Assembly: GCF_040869045.1 (NCBI RefSeq)
Contig: NC_090324.1
Coordinates: 56,201,346 to 56,265,345 of the forward strand
Reading direction: 5' to 3'
Source: Eurosta solidaginis
Taxonomy: Eukaryota > Arthropoda > Insecta > Diptera > Tephritidae
DNA length: 64,000 nucleotides
Position 1 is the first letter of the stretch. Each line of letters opens with the position of its first letter. The notes below the pieces were generated by a model. It did not search any database, was not told where the DNA came from, and saw only the letters and a program-made list of their open reading frames with translations. Positions 53,277 to 64,000 of the stretch are shown one piece after another. Both the position numbers and the translations under genes were made by a program.

Positions 53277-56200
53277 ATACGCAGCTGTACTTGTACACAG
53301 GGTATTATAACTTTGATTGGATAACGGTTGGTTGCACAGGTATGAAGGAATCGAGATAGATATAGACTTCCGTATATAAAAATCATCAGTATCGAAAAAA
53401 ATTTTATTGAGCCATATCCGTCCGTCTGTCAGTTAACACAATAACTTGAGTAAATATTGAGATATCATCACCAAATTTGGCACACGCGCTTATTTGGACC
53501 CAGAATTGATTGGTATTAAAAATGGGAGAAATCGGATGACAACCACGCCCACTTTTTATACTCAGTTGAGCAGAGCTCACAGAGTATATTAACTTTGATT
53601 GGACAACGGTTGGTTGTACAGGTATAAAGGAATCGAGATAGATATAGACTTCCATATATCAAAATCATCAGTATCGAAAAAAAATTTGATTGAGCCATGT
53701 CCGTCCGTCCGTCTGCCCGTTAACACGATAACTTGAGTAAATTTTGAGGTATCTTCATAAAATTTGGTATGTAGGTTCCTGGGCACTCATCTCAGATCGC
53801 TATTTAAAATGAACGATATCGGACTATAGCCACGCCCACTTTTTCGATTTCGAAAATTTCGAAAAACCGAAAAAATGCGATAATTCATTGCCAAAGGCGG
53901 TTAAAGCGATGAAACTTGGTAGATGGGTTGAAGTTATAACGCAAAATAGAAAATTAGTAAGATTTTGGACAATGGGCGTGGCACCGCCCACTTTTACAAG
54001 AAGGTAATTTAAAAGTTTTGCAAGCTGTAATTTAGCAGTAGTTGAAGATATCATGATGAAATTTGGCATGAACGTTACTACTATTACTATATATGTGTTA
54101 ACTAAAAATTAGCAAAATTGGATGAAGAACACGCCCAATTTTTAAAAAAAAATTTTTTTTAATTCAAATTTTAACAAAAAATTTAATATCTTTACTGTAT
54201 ATAAGTAAATTAAGTCAAAATTCAACTCCAGTAATGATATGATGCAAAAAAATACAAAAATAAAAGAAAATTTCAAAATGGGCGTGGCTCCGCCCATTTT
54301 CATTTAGTTTTTCTAGAATACTTTTAATGCCATAATTCGAACAAAAAATTACCAATCCTTCGCAGATTTGGTAGGGGCATAGATTCTATGACGGTAACTG
54401 TTCCCTGTGAAAATGGGCGAAATCGGTGGAAGCCACGCCCAGTTTTTATACACAGTCCACCGTCTGTCCTTCCGCTCGGCCGTTAACACAATAACTTGAG
54501 CACAAACCGATATATCTTTACTAAACTTAGCCCACGTACTTATATGAACTCACTTTATCCTGGTATAAAAAATGGCCGAAATCCGACCATAACCACGCCC
54601 ACTTTATAGATATCGAAAATTACGAAAAATGAAAAAAATGCCATAATTCTATACCAAATACGAAAAAAGGGATGAAACATGGTAACTGGATTGGTTTATT
54701 GACGCAAAATATAACTTTGGAAAAAACTTTGTAAAATGGGTGTGACACCTACCATATTAAGTAGAAGAAAATGAAAAGTTCTACAAGGCGAAATCAAGAG
54801 CCCTTGGATCTTGGCACGAATACTGTTAGTGGTATTGCATATATAAATAAATTAGCAGTACCCGACAGATGATTTTCTGGATCACCTGGTCCACATTTTG
54901 GTCGATATCGCGAGAACGCCTTCACATATACATCTAAGGGCCACTCGCTTTTAAAGCCCTCATTAATACCTTTAATTTGATATCCATATCGTACAAACAC
55001 ATTCTAGAGTCACCCCTGGCCCACCCTAATGGCGATATCTCGAAAAGGCGTCCACCTATATACCTAATGCCCACTCCCTCTTAAAATGCTCAGTAACACC
55101 TTTCGTTTGATACCCATATCGTACAAACATTATAGAGTCACCCCTGGCCCACCCTAATGGCGATATCTCGAAAAGGCGTCCACCTATAGACCTAATGTCC
55201 ACTCCCTCTTAAAATGCTCAGTAACACCTTTCGTTTGATACCCATATCGTACAAACATTCTAGAGTCACCCCTGGCCCACCCTAATGGCGATATCTCGAA
55301 AAGGCGTCCACCTATAGACCTAATGTCCACTCCCTCTTAAAATGCTCAGTAACACCTTTCGTTTGATACCCATATCGTACAAACACATTCTAGAGTCACT
55401 CCTGGCCCACCCTAATGACGATATCTCGAAACCTACAGACCTCATGCCCACTCCCTCTTAAAATGCTCAGTAACACCTTTCGTTTGATACCCATATCGTA
55501 CAAACATTCTAGAGTCACCCTTGGTCCACCTTTATGGCGATATCTCGAAAAGGCGTCCACCTATAGAACTAAGGATTACTCCCTTTTAAAATACTCATTA
55601 CCACCTTTCATTTGATACCCATATCGTACAAACACATTCTAGAGTCACCCTGACCCACCCTAATGCCGATATCTCGAAAAGGCGTCCACCTATAGACCTA
55701 ATGCCCACTCCCTCTTAAAATGCTCAGTAACACTTTTCGTTTGATACCCATATCGTACAAACATTCTAGAGTCACCCCTGGCCCACCCTAATGGCGATAT
55801 CTCGAAAAGGCGTCCACCTATAGACCTAATGCCCACTCCCTCTTAAAATGCTCAGTAACACCTTTCATTTGATTCCCATATCGTACAAACACATTCTAGA
55901 GACACCCCTGGTCCACCTTTATGGCGATATCTCGACACGGCGTCCACCTATGGAAGTAAGGATTACTCCTTTTCAAAATACTCATTAACAGCTTTCATTT
56001 GATACCCATATCGTACAAACATATTCTAGAGTCACCCCTGGTCCACCTTTATGGCGATTTCTCGAAAAGGCGTTCACCTATAGAACTAAAGCCCATTCCC
56101 TTTTAAAATACTCATTACCACCTTTCATTTGATACCCATATCGTACAAATACATTCTAGAGTCACCACAGGTCCACCTTAATGGCGGTATCTCGAAAAGG

Positions 56201-56527
56201 CGTCCACCGATAGACCTAAGGCCCACTCCCTCTTAAAATGCTCAGTAACACCTTTCATTTGATACCCATATCGTACAAACAAATTCTAGACTCAGCCCTG
56301 GTCCACCTTTATGGCGATATCCCTAAATGGCGTCCATCCATAGAACTATGGCATACTCTCTCTTAAAATACTGTTTAATACCTTCCATTTGATACACATG
56401 TCATACAAATACATTCCAGAGTTACCCTAGGTTCATTTTCCTACATGGTGATTTTCCTTATTTTGTCTCCATAGCTCTCAACTGAGTATGTAATGTTCGG
56501 TTACACCCGAACTTAGCCTTCCTTACT
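53277..56527 (-). repeat. Hairpin-ended dispersed repeat, copy 2, carrying a satellite array
   Basis: On the minus strand it starts ACAAGTAAGGAAGGCTAAG with hairpin GTTCGG-GTGTAA-CCGAAC (56492-56509) and runs to GTGTACAAGTACAGCTG near 53285. The body from 53290 to 54850 has the same CCACGCCCACTTTTT blocks and GTCCGTCCGTCTG words as copy 1; parts are duplicated (53290-53420 and 53570-53710). Between body and hairpin end sits the 126-bp array at 54880-56450. Confidence 0.75.
54880..56450. repeat. ~126-bp satellite array, about 12 units
   Basis: Each unit carries CGTACAAACA(CA)TTCTAGAGTC, CCTGGCCCACCCTAATGGCG, ATATCTCGAAAAGGCGTCCAC and TTTCGTTTGATACCCATAT. Units in 55080-55500 are near-identical; units toward both ends are more diverged, as expected for unequal crossing-over. 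Its unit is recognisably related to the Helitron 126-bp unit (complement: TTTGATATCCATATTGTATAAACACATTCTAG). Confidence 0.92.
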
Positions 56528-57257
56528 TGTTATATATACAATTTGTAAAACACAAAAAACCTAATTCTTTACTAAATAATACACCTAGAATGTTGAAATT
56601 TAACGTGTGGACTGATATTGAGACTATTGATAAAAATATGAAAAAATGTGTTGAAATGGGCGTGGCAGCGCGCACTTGTGATAAAATCAATTTTACAAAT
56701 ATATTAATCATAAATCAAAAATCGTTAAACCTATCGTAACAAAATTCGGCAGAGAGGTTGCATTTAACATAATGAATGCTTTGAAGAAAAATTAACGAAA
56801 TCGGTTAAGGACCACGCCCACTTTTATATAAAAGATTTTTAAAAGGGTCGTGGACGAATAAAATAAGCTATATTTTGCAAAAAAGAGATTTATATCAATG
56901 GTATTTCATTTCGCAAGTGGGTTTATAAAAATAAATAGGAAAAACTTCAAATTTTTAAAAATGGGCGTGGCACCGCCCCTTTTATGGACTAAGCAATTTT
57001 CTGTGTTTCTGCAGCCATAACTCGAAGAAAAATTTACGGATCGTAATAAAATTGGGTATACAAATTTTCCCTATAGCAGGAAATATTTCTACAAAAAAAT
57101 GGACGAGATCGGTAGAAGACCCACTTTTATATAAATGACTTTAAAAAGGGTCGTAGGCAAAAAATAATAAGTTAAATCTTAGCGAAAAATAGTTGTGTAC
57201 CAATAGTATTTTGTGCCATTATAACAAGAAATGGGAAAAAATTAAACCTGCTACAGG
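56528..57257 (-). repeat. Internal fragment of the hairpin-ended repeat
   Basis: Complement of the body of copy 1 (for example TTTCAACATTCTAGGTGTAT at 50810 matches 56583-56600 reversed), with GGGCGTGGCACCGCCC near 56961. No gene. The same region in plus orientation lies at 61512-62100, on the other side of the LINE cluster. Confidence 0.7.
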
Positions 57258-58577
57258 CTAGAGTGACTCGCGTTTCCCTGGGGAGTGTGCGTTCCTCATC
57301 CGCAAGTTTTGGGTACTGTTCTTTGAGTACTGGATTCACCGGGCAATTCCTGACATAGAGGTCCGACGCCTATTTATGGAGTTCACCAAGGACCTGCTTA
57401 TATATTTTTTTCTTCATATGGCTGTGTCCTCAGGTGCCGTATTTCCTCATAGTGCTTACGGCAGTGACTCCTTAAGCCCCTGGGCGGTGTTGGCTCATCA
57501 ATCAGATGTCTGTTGGGATGCCCAAGTTTTTGGGTATTCAACAGAAACTGTTTATTTAGCATTTCATTTCTCTCCCTTATTGGGAGTATTCTCGCCTCGC
57601 TATGTACATGGTGTTCTGGGGACATAAGGAGACAACCGGTGGCGGTTCTGATGGCAGTATTTTGGCAGGCCTGTAGCTTCTTCCAGTGGGTAATATTTAG
57701 GCTTGGCGACCATATCGGGGACGCGTAGCATGCCATCGGCTGGCCAATTGCTTTGTAAGTGGTAATTAGTGTTTCTATATCTTTTCTCCAAGTACTGCCA
57801 GCAAGAGAGTTGAGGATTTTATTACGGCTCTGGATTTTCGGTACAATGCGGCTGCATGCGCACCAAAATGCAGATCCTGATCGAACGTAACACCCAAGAT
57901 TTTGGGGTGTAAGACAGTCAGTAGCGTAGTGCCATTGACGTGGAATTTTGAACGTCGACATTTGGGACGTCCATGTTGTAAATAAGGTCGCCGTTGATTT
58001 AGTCGGTGATAATGTCAGGTTTCGCGAGGTGAAGAAACTGGAGAGATCAGGAGGTAGCCGTTTATTTTGTTACATAGCTCATCGATCTGGCCCTGTGACC
58101 ATTATTGTGCAGTCATCGGCGTAGGAAATGATAGTAACTCCTTCTGGTGGTGAAGGTAGCTTTGATATGTAGAAGTTAAACAAAAGTGGAGATAGGACAC
58201 CACCCTGTGGCACCCCATATAATTTGCGGTCCAACTTTTGAGACATGGGGGAAGGGTAGAGCCTTCCGGGTCTTGCAGTAAGGTGCCATGGTTGACCGTA
58301 TCAAAGGCTTTTGATAGGTCTATCGCAACGAGTACTTTTCTATGGTGGGGGTTTTGATTTAAACCGCAAATTATCTGGGTTTCAATGGCATTTAGCGCGG
58401 TGGTAGTGCTGTGTAGTTTTCTAAAGCCATGCTGGTGAGAGGCTAGTGGCAAATTTGCCTTGAAATGGGGCAGTAAAATGGCTTCAAAACATCAAAAATT
58501 AAATGGGGTTACACTGAAATGAAGTTCCGTGGTCGGGAAAAGTCCCCAGTCGCTCCGGTACATAGAACCAACTGCCT
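57258..58577 (-). mobile_element. PHD-finger LINE, copy C, minus strand, internally deleted
   Basis: The 5' end (complement of about 58500-58577) matches the LINE start. It joins directly to the middle of RT at about 58490, so ORF1, endonuclease and the RT N terminus are deleted. RT text continues leftward (LASHQHGFRKLHSTTTAL, SYADDCTIM at about 58105-58135) and into the C-terminal domain (57398-57961: GSTWRKDIETLITTYKAIG). It stops near 57258 before the 3' end. Confidence 0.82.
57398..58452 (-). pseudogene. LINE copy C reverse transcriptase remnant
   Basis: Two open stretches, 58102-58452 and 57398-57961, encode RT parts: the HQHGFRKLHSTTTALNAIET segment, KAFDTVNHGTLLQD, the YADD box (58110-58130 region), then NKILNSLAGSTWRK and SLNITHWKKLQACQNTAIR. 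Frameshifts near 58240 and 57970 separate them. Same family as the copies at 32.3 and 58.7 kb. Confidence 0.82.
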
Positions 58578-58716
58578 TGGGAAGAGATGGTTGGTATCAT
58601 GTGGGGACACATTGCAAGCAGGGCATACATTTTGTATGTGGGGGTTGATTCTGGATAGGTAAGAGTTTAACCTGTTACTGCATCCAGATCGAAGTTGAGC
58701 TAGAGTGACTCGCGTT
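58578..58716 (-). mobile_element. LINE 3' fragment, minus strand
   Basis: The complement matches copy A 35465-35590 (CTATCCAGAATCAACCCC, AATGTGTCCCCACATGA). It abuts the 5' end of copy C at 58577 and the 5' end of copy B at 58717, showing a rearrangement or tandem insertion. Confidence 0.75.
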
Positions 58717-58739
58717 CGCTTCCCAAGGCAGTCGGTTCT

Positions 58740-59340
58740 ATGTACCGGAGCGACTCGGGATTTTTCCCGACCAAGGACTGTCATTTCAGTGTGACCCCAT
58801 TTAATTTGTTGCGTCCGTCCCACAAATTGTCATCCTTCCAGCAGCTCCTTGAAGCAGGACTGCTCCATATTATCTTACTCCGGGAAGGCATCGAATCCAA
58901 TCCGGCTCCGTCTCCTGACCCCGGTCCTGAGAAATGGTTTTGCTGCATCTGCCGGAAAAGAATCTTTTTAGGACGATCATACTCTGTTCAGTGTGTCTCG
59001 TGCAAGGGATGGTTTCATCGGACATGTTGTTCTGGGCTTGATCCTAAAACCCGACGGCCACGTAACTTTTATAAATATTTTGTGGCTCCTTGCTGTTCAT
59101 GCCCAAGGGCGTCCCCTACGTCTAAGCGCCCCCCCCCACTACCTTCCAGCAGCCCCGCTGCTCAGCAAGCCACAACAAGTACCCGCTGCTGCTCGCGCCT
59201 CACGGCGTCAACAACTCAAACAGCTGCTACCACTCATAACTGCTACCTTCGTAGTAGAGTCGGTAGCAATGCTGAGCATCAGCCCCTGCCCCGTCTTCTC
59301 CCCCCCCCTCTTTTCCGGCAGCAATCGTGTAGGTCAGGGA
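58740..59340 (+). pseudogene. LINE ORF1 with PHD finger (copy B)
   Basis: ATG at 58740 (MYRSDSGFFPTKDCHF). Residues ~66-121 form a PHD/RING-like zinc finger: WFCCICRKRI, YSVQCVSCKGWFHRTCC and APCCSCP. A Pro/Ser-rich tail follows. By about 59050-59340 the matching protein shifts to another frame, where a second finger (CTVFQHIIYRFATSAQCRSC…WCHFPRC…APCC, 59372-59510) is in line with the endonuclease. So either a frameshift fused what was ORF1/ORF2 or the intact element has two fingers before its endonuclease. Confidence 0.75.
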
Positions 59341-59359
59341 AACAGACTCTTAGTCCCTT

Positions 59360-60846
59360 CCTCCGTTTGCACCGTTTTCCAGCACATAATATACAGGTTT
59401 GCAACATCCGCCCAATGCAGATCCTGCCTTGGGTGGTGCCACTTTCCTAGATGTTCTGGTCTCCGCTACGGCAACCCCCCGACGGGTTTCATCGCGCCAT
59501 GTTGCCAGGTCGCAAACCCAAATCATCCGGGTACCCCAATGTTTGCCCAAGGACGCCCCGTCCAAGGGCCACAACAGCAATTGCGTCCTGGCTTTCCTCA
59601 ACCCAGGCATAGTCACCCGTCACTTACCCCCAGAGTGGCGGCGTCTCCCCTTATGCACTTCAGAATTCTGCAATTAAACTGTAATGGACTAACTGGGAAG
59701 ATTACGGAGATAGTCGATTTCATGAAGCGGCACAACATCCGCATTGCTGCGATTCAAGAGACTAAACTCACAACAAGATCTGCATTGCAGACCTGCTCTG
59801 GGTATAATGTCCACAGGAAAGACTGCGATAGCGGAAATGGAGGCGGCCTCGCGTTTATCATACACCACTCTGTGCAATATTATATATTTGATGATGGCAT
59901 CTACCGCAGGGACAATGTATTAGAACGTCAAGGCCTATCTGTCCGGTCAGGCGATGCAAACCTAGAAATCATCAACATCTACATCCCTCCTGCCACCTGT
60001 TGCCCCAGTGGATACCGCCCTAATATCAGAGCCTTACTCACTGGCAACAATCGCATTATCTTTGGCGATTTCAATGCCCATCACGATATATGGCATTCAA
60101 ACTTGCGGGCGGACAGTAGGGGTGAGATGTTGGTGTATCAAATAGAAGAAACGACGTTCTGCACAATAAACGGCGACGCCCCCAAATCAATCGTGAGCGC
60201 AGAACTCGTAAACTGCGTCAACTGGCAGCCGATGGTAACATTGGCATCCGACCACCTGCCCATACTTATTTCGCTCGAGTGTACCGCCGACTTCATCGTC
60301 AACGAAAAATGCACTTTCATAAACTTCAAAAAAGGAAAGTGGGAAGAATATAAATCTTTTACAGACAACCGCTTCGCTGCCCTCCCTATCCCGACTTATG
60401 CCCGCCAAGGGGAGCGTGCCTTCCGTAAGGTCATTGAATCCGCCTCGGCGTGTTTCATTCCCTCCGCGAGAGAAAATGACCTTATAAGACAGCTTGATCC
60501 TGGCGACCCCCAAATAAGGGATATAAACCAACGCATCAGATTGCTTGTGGACGAACACAAGCGGGCGAAGTGGGAGGAGCACCTAAGAGGTTGTAACCTC
60601 TCTACCGGTGTGGGTAAACTTTGGTCCACCATAAAGTCCCTATCGAATCCGACTAAGGACAAAGACAAAGTTTCCATCGTCTTTGGCGACAAAGTGCTGT
60701 CGGATGCGAAAAAATTCGAGAGCGCTTTCTGCCGACAATATATAATGCATCCGACGGTCTACAAATATAGACGGAGAGCCAATAGACGCGCACATAAACA
60801 CAAATTCAGCGCGACACCAATCAACATCACCGCTAAAGAAATTTAG
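59360..60846 (+). pseudogene. LINE second finger and AP endonuclease (copy B)
   Basis: One long frame runs to TAG at 60844-60846. After the second finger, an ATG at 59653 opens MHFRILQLNCNGLTGKITEI, AIQETKLTTRSAL, GGGLAFIIHHSVQYYIF, IIFGDFNAHHDIWHSN and TLASDHLPILISLE: the full AP endonuclease with E, GDFN and SDH motifs. The linker to RT follows (ENDLIRQLDPGDPQIRDINQ). The TAG replaces a Glu-type codon present in copy A (EVEDAILRTK), so this is a nonsense change. Confidence 0.88.
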
Positions 60847-60849
60847 GAC

Positions 60850-61511
60850 GCCAATGGTCGCGCTAAATCATCCAAAGCATTGGGCCCAGACGGCATAGCC
60901 ATGCCGATGCTTAAAAGCCTAGGGAAAGAGGGTTTCAAATATTTAGCGCATGTCTTCAACCTGTCTCTTTCCACCTTTGTCATACCCGAGAAATGGAAAA
61001 TGGCCAAGGTGCTCCCGCTACTAAAGCCTGAGAAACCAGCTAACATAGGCGAGTCGTATCGTCCGATATCTCTCCTATCGCCAGTAGCAAAGACGCTTGA
61101 AGCCATTTTACTCCCTTATTTCCAAGCAAATTTGCAGCTAGCCTCTCATCAGCAAGGCTTCAGAAAACTCCGTAGTACTACCACCGCGCTAAATGCCATT
61201 AGCACCAGATAAATTGCGGTTTAAATCAATACCCCCACCATAGAACAGTACTCGTAGCGCTAGACCTATCAAAAGCTTTTGATACGGTCAACCATGGCAC
61301 GTTACTGCAAGTCTTGGACATTTCTACCTTTCCCCCACGTCTTAAAAGGTGGACCGCAAATTATCTGGGTGGTCGGCAGGCATAGGTGCAATTCAGAAAC
61401 GAAATATCAAAGCCAAGAAGGATTAAACAAGGGGTGCCTTAGGGTGTGGTCCTATCCCCACTTTTGTTTAATTTTTACATATAAAAACTACCTTCGCCAC
61501 CAGAATGAGTT
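60850..61511 (+). pseudogene. LINE reverse transcriptase N-terminal part (copy B)
   Basis: KALGPDGIAMPMLKSLGKEGF, STFVIPEKWKMAKVLPLLK, PISLLSPVAKTLEAILLPYF and HQQGFRKLRSTTTALNAIST are in one frame to 61212. Then frameshifts follow through the AFDTVNHGT region to 61511, where the sequence is cut. The palm YADD box is missing. Confidence 0.87.
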
Positions 61512-62100
61512 ACTATCGTTATATATAAAAATGGTCGTGGTCCTTAACCAATTTCGTTAATTTTTCTTCGAAGCATTCCTTATAGTAAAGGAAACTTCTC
61601 TGCCGAATTTTTTTACGATATGTTTAACGGTTTTTGATATATGATTAATAATATTTGTAAAATTGATTTTATCACAAGTGGGCGGTGCCATACCTATTTT
61701 AAAATGTTTTTAAAATTTTTATCAAGAGTCTCAATATCAGTCCACACGTCAAATTTCAACATTCTAGATGTATTATTTACTAAATAATCAGGTTTTTGTG
61801 TTTTCCAAAATATTATATATATTAAAACTGGGCGTGGTTATCATCCGATTTCGCTCATTTTCGATACCAATCTATTCTGGGTCCAGGTGAGCTCGCGTAC
61901 CAAATTGGGTGAAGATATCTCAGTATTTACTCAAGTTATCGTGTTATCGGACAGACGGACGGACGGACATGGGTGAATCAAATTTGTTTTCGATACTGAT
62001 GATTTTGATATATGGAAGTCAATATCTATCTCGATTGCTTTATACATGTACAATCAACCGTTATCCAATCAAAGTTATAATACCTTGTGGTCAAGTACAG
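61512..62100 (+). repeat. Body and end of the hairpin-ended repeat, plus orientation
   Basis: Matches 50590-51160 (GGTCCTTAACC, TCACAAGTGGGCGGTGCCA, TTTACTCAAGTTATCGTGTTA, ATCAAAGTTATAATACC). Ends near AAGTACAGCTG. A frame at 61909-62265 runs across it but has no protein features. Confidence 0.7.
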
Positions 62101-62330
62101 CTGCCAGTGAGTTTCGAACCGCCGCACTTTGCATTTTTCATAGCAGGAAAAAGTAGCGGCGACAGGTTATCAGGTTCAGCCGCAACAATATATTCTTTAC
62201 TTAGGCTTAAATTAAAGCATATCATGTCAAGCTTAAACGTATACAACAAAAAGGTAAAAAGGTAGTACATTCTTAATGTGAACGTATTACAGTTTTATCT
62301 TTAATTTATTTTTCCGCACAGAACATTTTG
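62101..62330 (-). repeat. B-box-like repeat, relative of 52380-52590
   Basis: Reverse-oriented match to 52400-52590 (GCGGCGGTTCGAAACTCAC, GCTATGAAAAATGCAAAGT on the minus strand). Only the B-box-like word is clear; no A box could be fixed. Confidence 0.45.
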
Positions 62331-62902
62331 ATATATAGATGTCTATATATATCTCGATTAATTTATGTCGTTACGGGGTCCCGTTATACAAACAAAATTA
62401 ATATTCTCTGCAAGCTCTGCTCAGCTGAGTATAAAAACGATATAAACCCCGTATTTATGTACCTGCCTGCTTTTTTAAGTATTGCTAAATTTTTGTTTTT
62501 CAGTGTATGTAGTTTGAAAATTCAAATTAAAAGAAACGCTTGTACAAACAAGAGTGTACAAAATAGTTTGAGAATATTTTATTTTTTCGTAGAATAAGGG
62601 TTTGGGTTGCCTAAAACCATTTATGTATTCAATATTGCAAATTATTATTTTTTTTTTCGTTTTGGGAATTGAATCTTCCAATTCAAATTGTTGGCAAGAG
62701 AACTTTTAATTTGCCTCTTAAAGCGCCAGGTTAACAAACGTATAAGGGAAATATACTTGCAACATTTCGGCGTGGCTCGGCTTTCAGCGCTCACTCTGTT
62801 CGCACCCTAAGCAGCTGACACATGTCGCAAAGTAAAAACCCGTAGCACAAAGATTTATTCCTTTTAATTATGTAGAATTTTTTTCGAGAATTTTCCTTTA
62901 TC
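62331..62902. other. AT-rich sequence, no feature
   Basis: A piece of hairpin-repeat-like text at the start (62331-62440: CTATATATATCTCGATT, CTCTGCTCAGCTGAGTATAAAAA), then nothing identifiable to the Helitron start. Confidence 0.35.
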
Positions 62903-64000
62903 TCTAATATATAAAATTCGTGTATCACGGTGTTAGAGGCATAACTCCTTCGAAACGGATATACCGATTGTCATGAAATTTTGAGAGCATATTGGTCTGA
63001 GAATCGGCCAACGTATACCTTTTTTTGCTATGCGGCTAGGGTCTTGAGATCAAAACGTGGACCTGGGTAATCCTGGGATGTGTTTGTACATTTGTGCAAT
63101 ATGGGTATCAAATAGGAGCTGGTTATGAGTACTGTAGTACGCGGGTGACTAGGGTCTCGAGATATAGGCCAAAACGTGGGCCCGTGTACCCCTAGACAGT
63201 GTTTATACAATATGGATATCAAATGAAAGCTGTTGATGATTGATTTAGTACAGTGTAGTTTTCATACATATTGGTGACTAGGGTCTCGAGATATAGGCCA
63301 ACGTGGATCATCGTAGGATGTGTTTTTACATTTTAGATATGACATTGAAGCTATTGATGTATGCTTTAGTACAGAGTATATTTTATACCGCTGTGTGACT
63401 AGGGTCTCGAGATATAGACCTAAACGTGGACCCGGGTAACCCTTGGATGTGTTTGTAAAATATGGGTATCAAATGGAAGATGTTGATATTAGCTTAAGGG
63501 CCGTTTTCTCATTTAGCCTTTAACTTTAGCGCCCGCCTGTAAATGAATTTTCGTTTGCTCAAGTTCTTTTTAAATTACCGGGCGGAAAATTTACCGGCAG
63601 CTCATCTACCCTTAAAATTTATTTTTAGCTTTTAACGTAAATAAAAAAAAATTAGTGAAATCCAGTTGTCAGAGGTTCGAACCGCCGCATTTTACTTAGG
63701 TTTAAATTGAAGCATATCATCTCAAGCTTTAATGCGACGTTGCCGAATCTAAATGAAATGCAATCTTGAGTTTACAGGGCACATGAGAAAACGAAAATCG
63801 TTAAAGTTGAGTTTAAAGTGAGGAATAGTTTACCTGCTCGGCACGTTAATTAACTTTATTGGGTGGATGAGAAATGTAATTTTTATTGTGGCACCTCAAA
63901 CCGTTTCCGGGATATATGCCTAATTGACTAGGGCTACCAGTGGATGGATATCAAATGAAAGGGGTGTCATATCGGGTAGATCTGATCATCGGTCAACATA
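62903..64000 (+). mobile_element. Helitron 5' part, plus orientation, running off the window
   Basis: Starts TCTAATATATAAAATTCG, then ACGGTGTTAGAGGCATAACTC as in the other two copies, then four to five ~126-bp units (63030-63480), then the nested element with TTTTCTCAT ends (63485-63830), then the segment ending GGTGTCATATCGGGTAGA. The 3' hairpin end is not reached. The inverted partner is 51270-53256. Confidence 0.8.
63485..63830. repeat. Element with GTTTTCTCAT inverted ends, copy 2
   Basis: GGGCCGTTTTCTCATTTAGCC at 63488 and CATGAGAAAACGAAAATCG at 63782 form inverted ends. The centre has GAGGTTCGAACCGCCGC (63675-63692). Partner of 52275-52780. Confidence 0.55.

Larger units (their letters stand above)
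58717..61511 (+). mobile_element. PHD-finger LINE, copy B, 3' truncated
   Basis: Starts CGCTTCCCAAGGCAG, keeps the full 5' part including ORF1 with its first PHD finger, endonuclease and the RT N terminus, and stops at 61511 just before the YADD box, joining hairpin-repeat sequence. No target duplication found. Confidence 0.88.

Noticed and set aside
54880..56450. CRISPR-like regular repetition
   Set aside because: Units are contiguous 126-bp repeats without unique spacers, in eukaryotic DNA: a satellite.

Overview
The window reads as AT-rich repeat DNA from a higher dipteran, most likely a tephritid-like fruit fly. That rests on the mix of families (BEL/Pao and Ty3/gypsy LTR elements, an errantivirus-type env, PHD-finger LINEs, an RTE LINE, piggyBac, ZMYM/DUF4371-type hAT, Helitrons, a Penelope-like element) and is an inference, not a species call. 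I found no convincing single-copy host gene, rRNA, functional tRNA or CRISPR array. Almost everything assignable is transposable-element sequence, mostly broken.

Region by region. 1-2.7 kb: minus-strand BEL/Pao remnant whose protease is fused straight to integrase. 4.2-6.3 kb: an unknown repeat followed by a decayed Penelope-like reverse transcriptase. 6.5-8.0 kb: a tandem duplication with palindromic CGAG-rich DNA. 8.4-11.0 kb: a second copy of the unknown repeat, interrupted by a solo LTR (TSD ATAT) and a foldback element (15-bp TSD). 11.0-15.4 kb: minus-strand hAT, interrupted exactly between A and T by a 1562-bp Helitron. 15.4-17.1 kb: errantivirus-like env fragment with a possible LTR and leader. 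17.1-20.5 kb: a CCCTGCAG-ended element carrying a piggyBac. 20.6-21.3 kb: gypsy RNase H remnant.

21.3-37.1 kb is the most striking block. A transposase resembling the RAG1/Transib catalytic core is split in two (21.3-21.84 and 36.21-37.08 kb) by a 14.4-kb CCCTGCAG-ended element with a 2-bp TSD (TT). That insert itself holds a BEL/Pao element with both LTRs (23402-31824, TSD TACG) and a LINE (32269-35741, 13-bp TSD). The order of insertion can be read from the junctions.

37.2-38.2 kb: small unassigned minus-strand frames. 38.7-42.4 kb: a Tnp2/CACTA-like transposase pseudogene and a spliced accessory gene whose last intron is conserved in a second copy at 22.9-23.1 kb. 43.8-49.1 kb: minus-strand gypsy element with a SAP-domain Gag, interrupted by a 5'-truncated RTE LINE (TSD TTTCCTCTG). 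49.1-57.3 kb and 61.5-64 kb: Helitron-related and hairpin-ended non-coding repeats in opposite orientations, including a roughly 126-bp satellite. 57.3-61.5 kb: copies of the PHD-finger LINE arranged head to head.

The genes here do not form a host pathway. They are separate mobile elements, and their history is readable from target-site duplications and paralogous empty sites inside the window.
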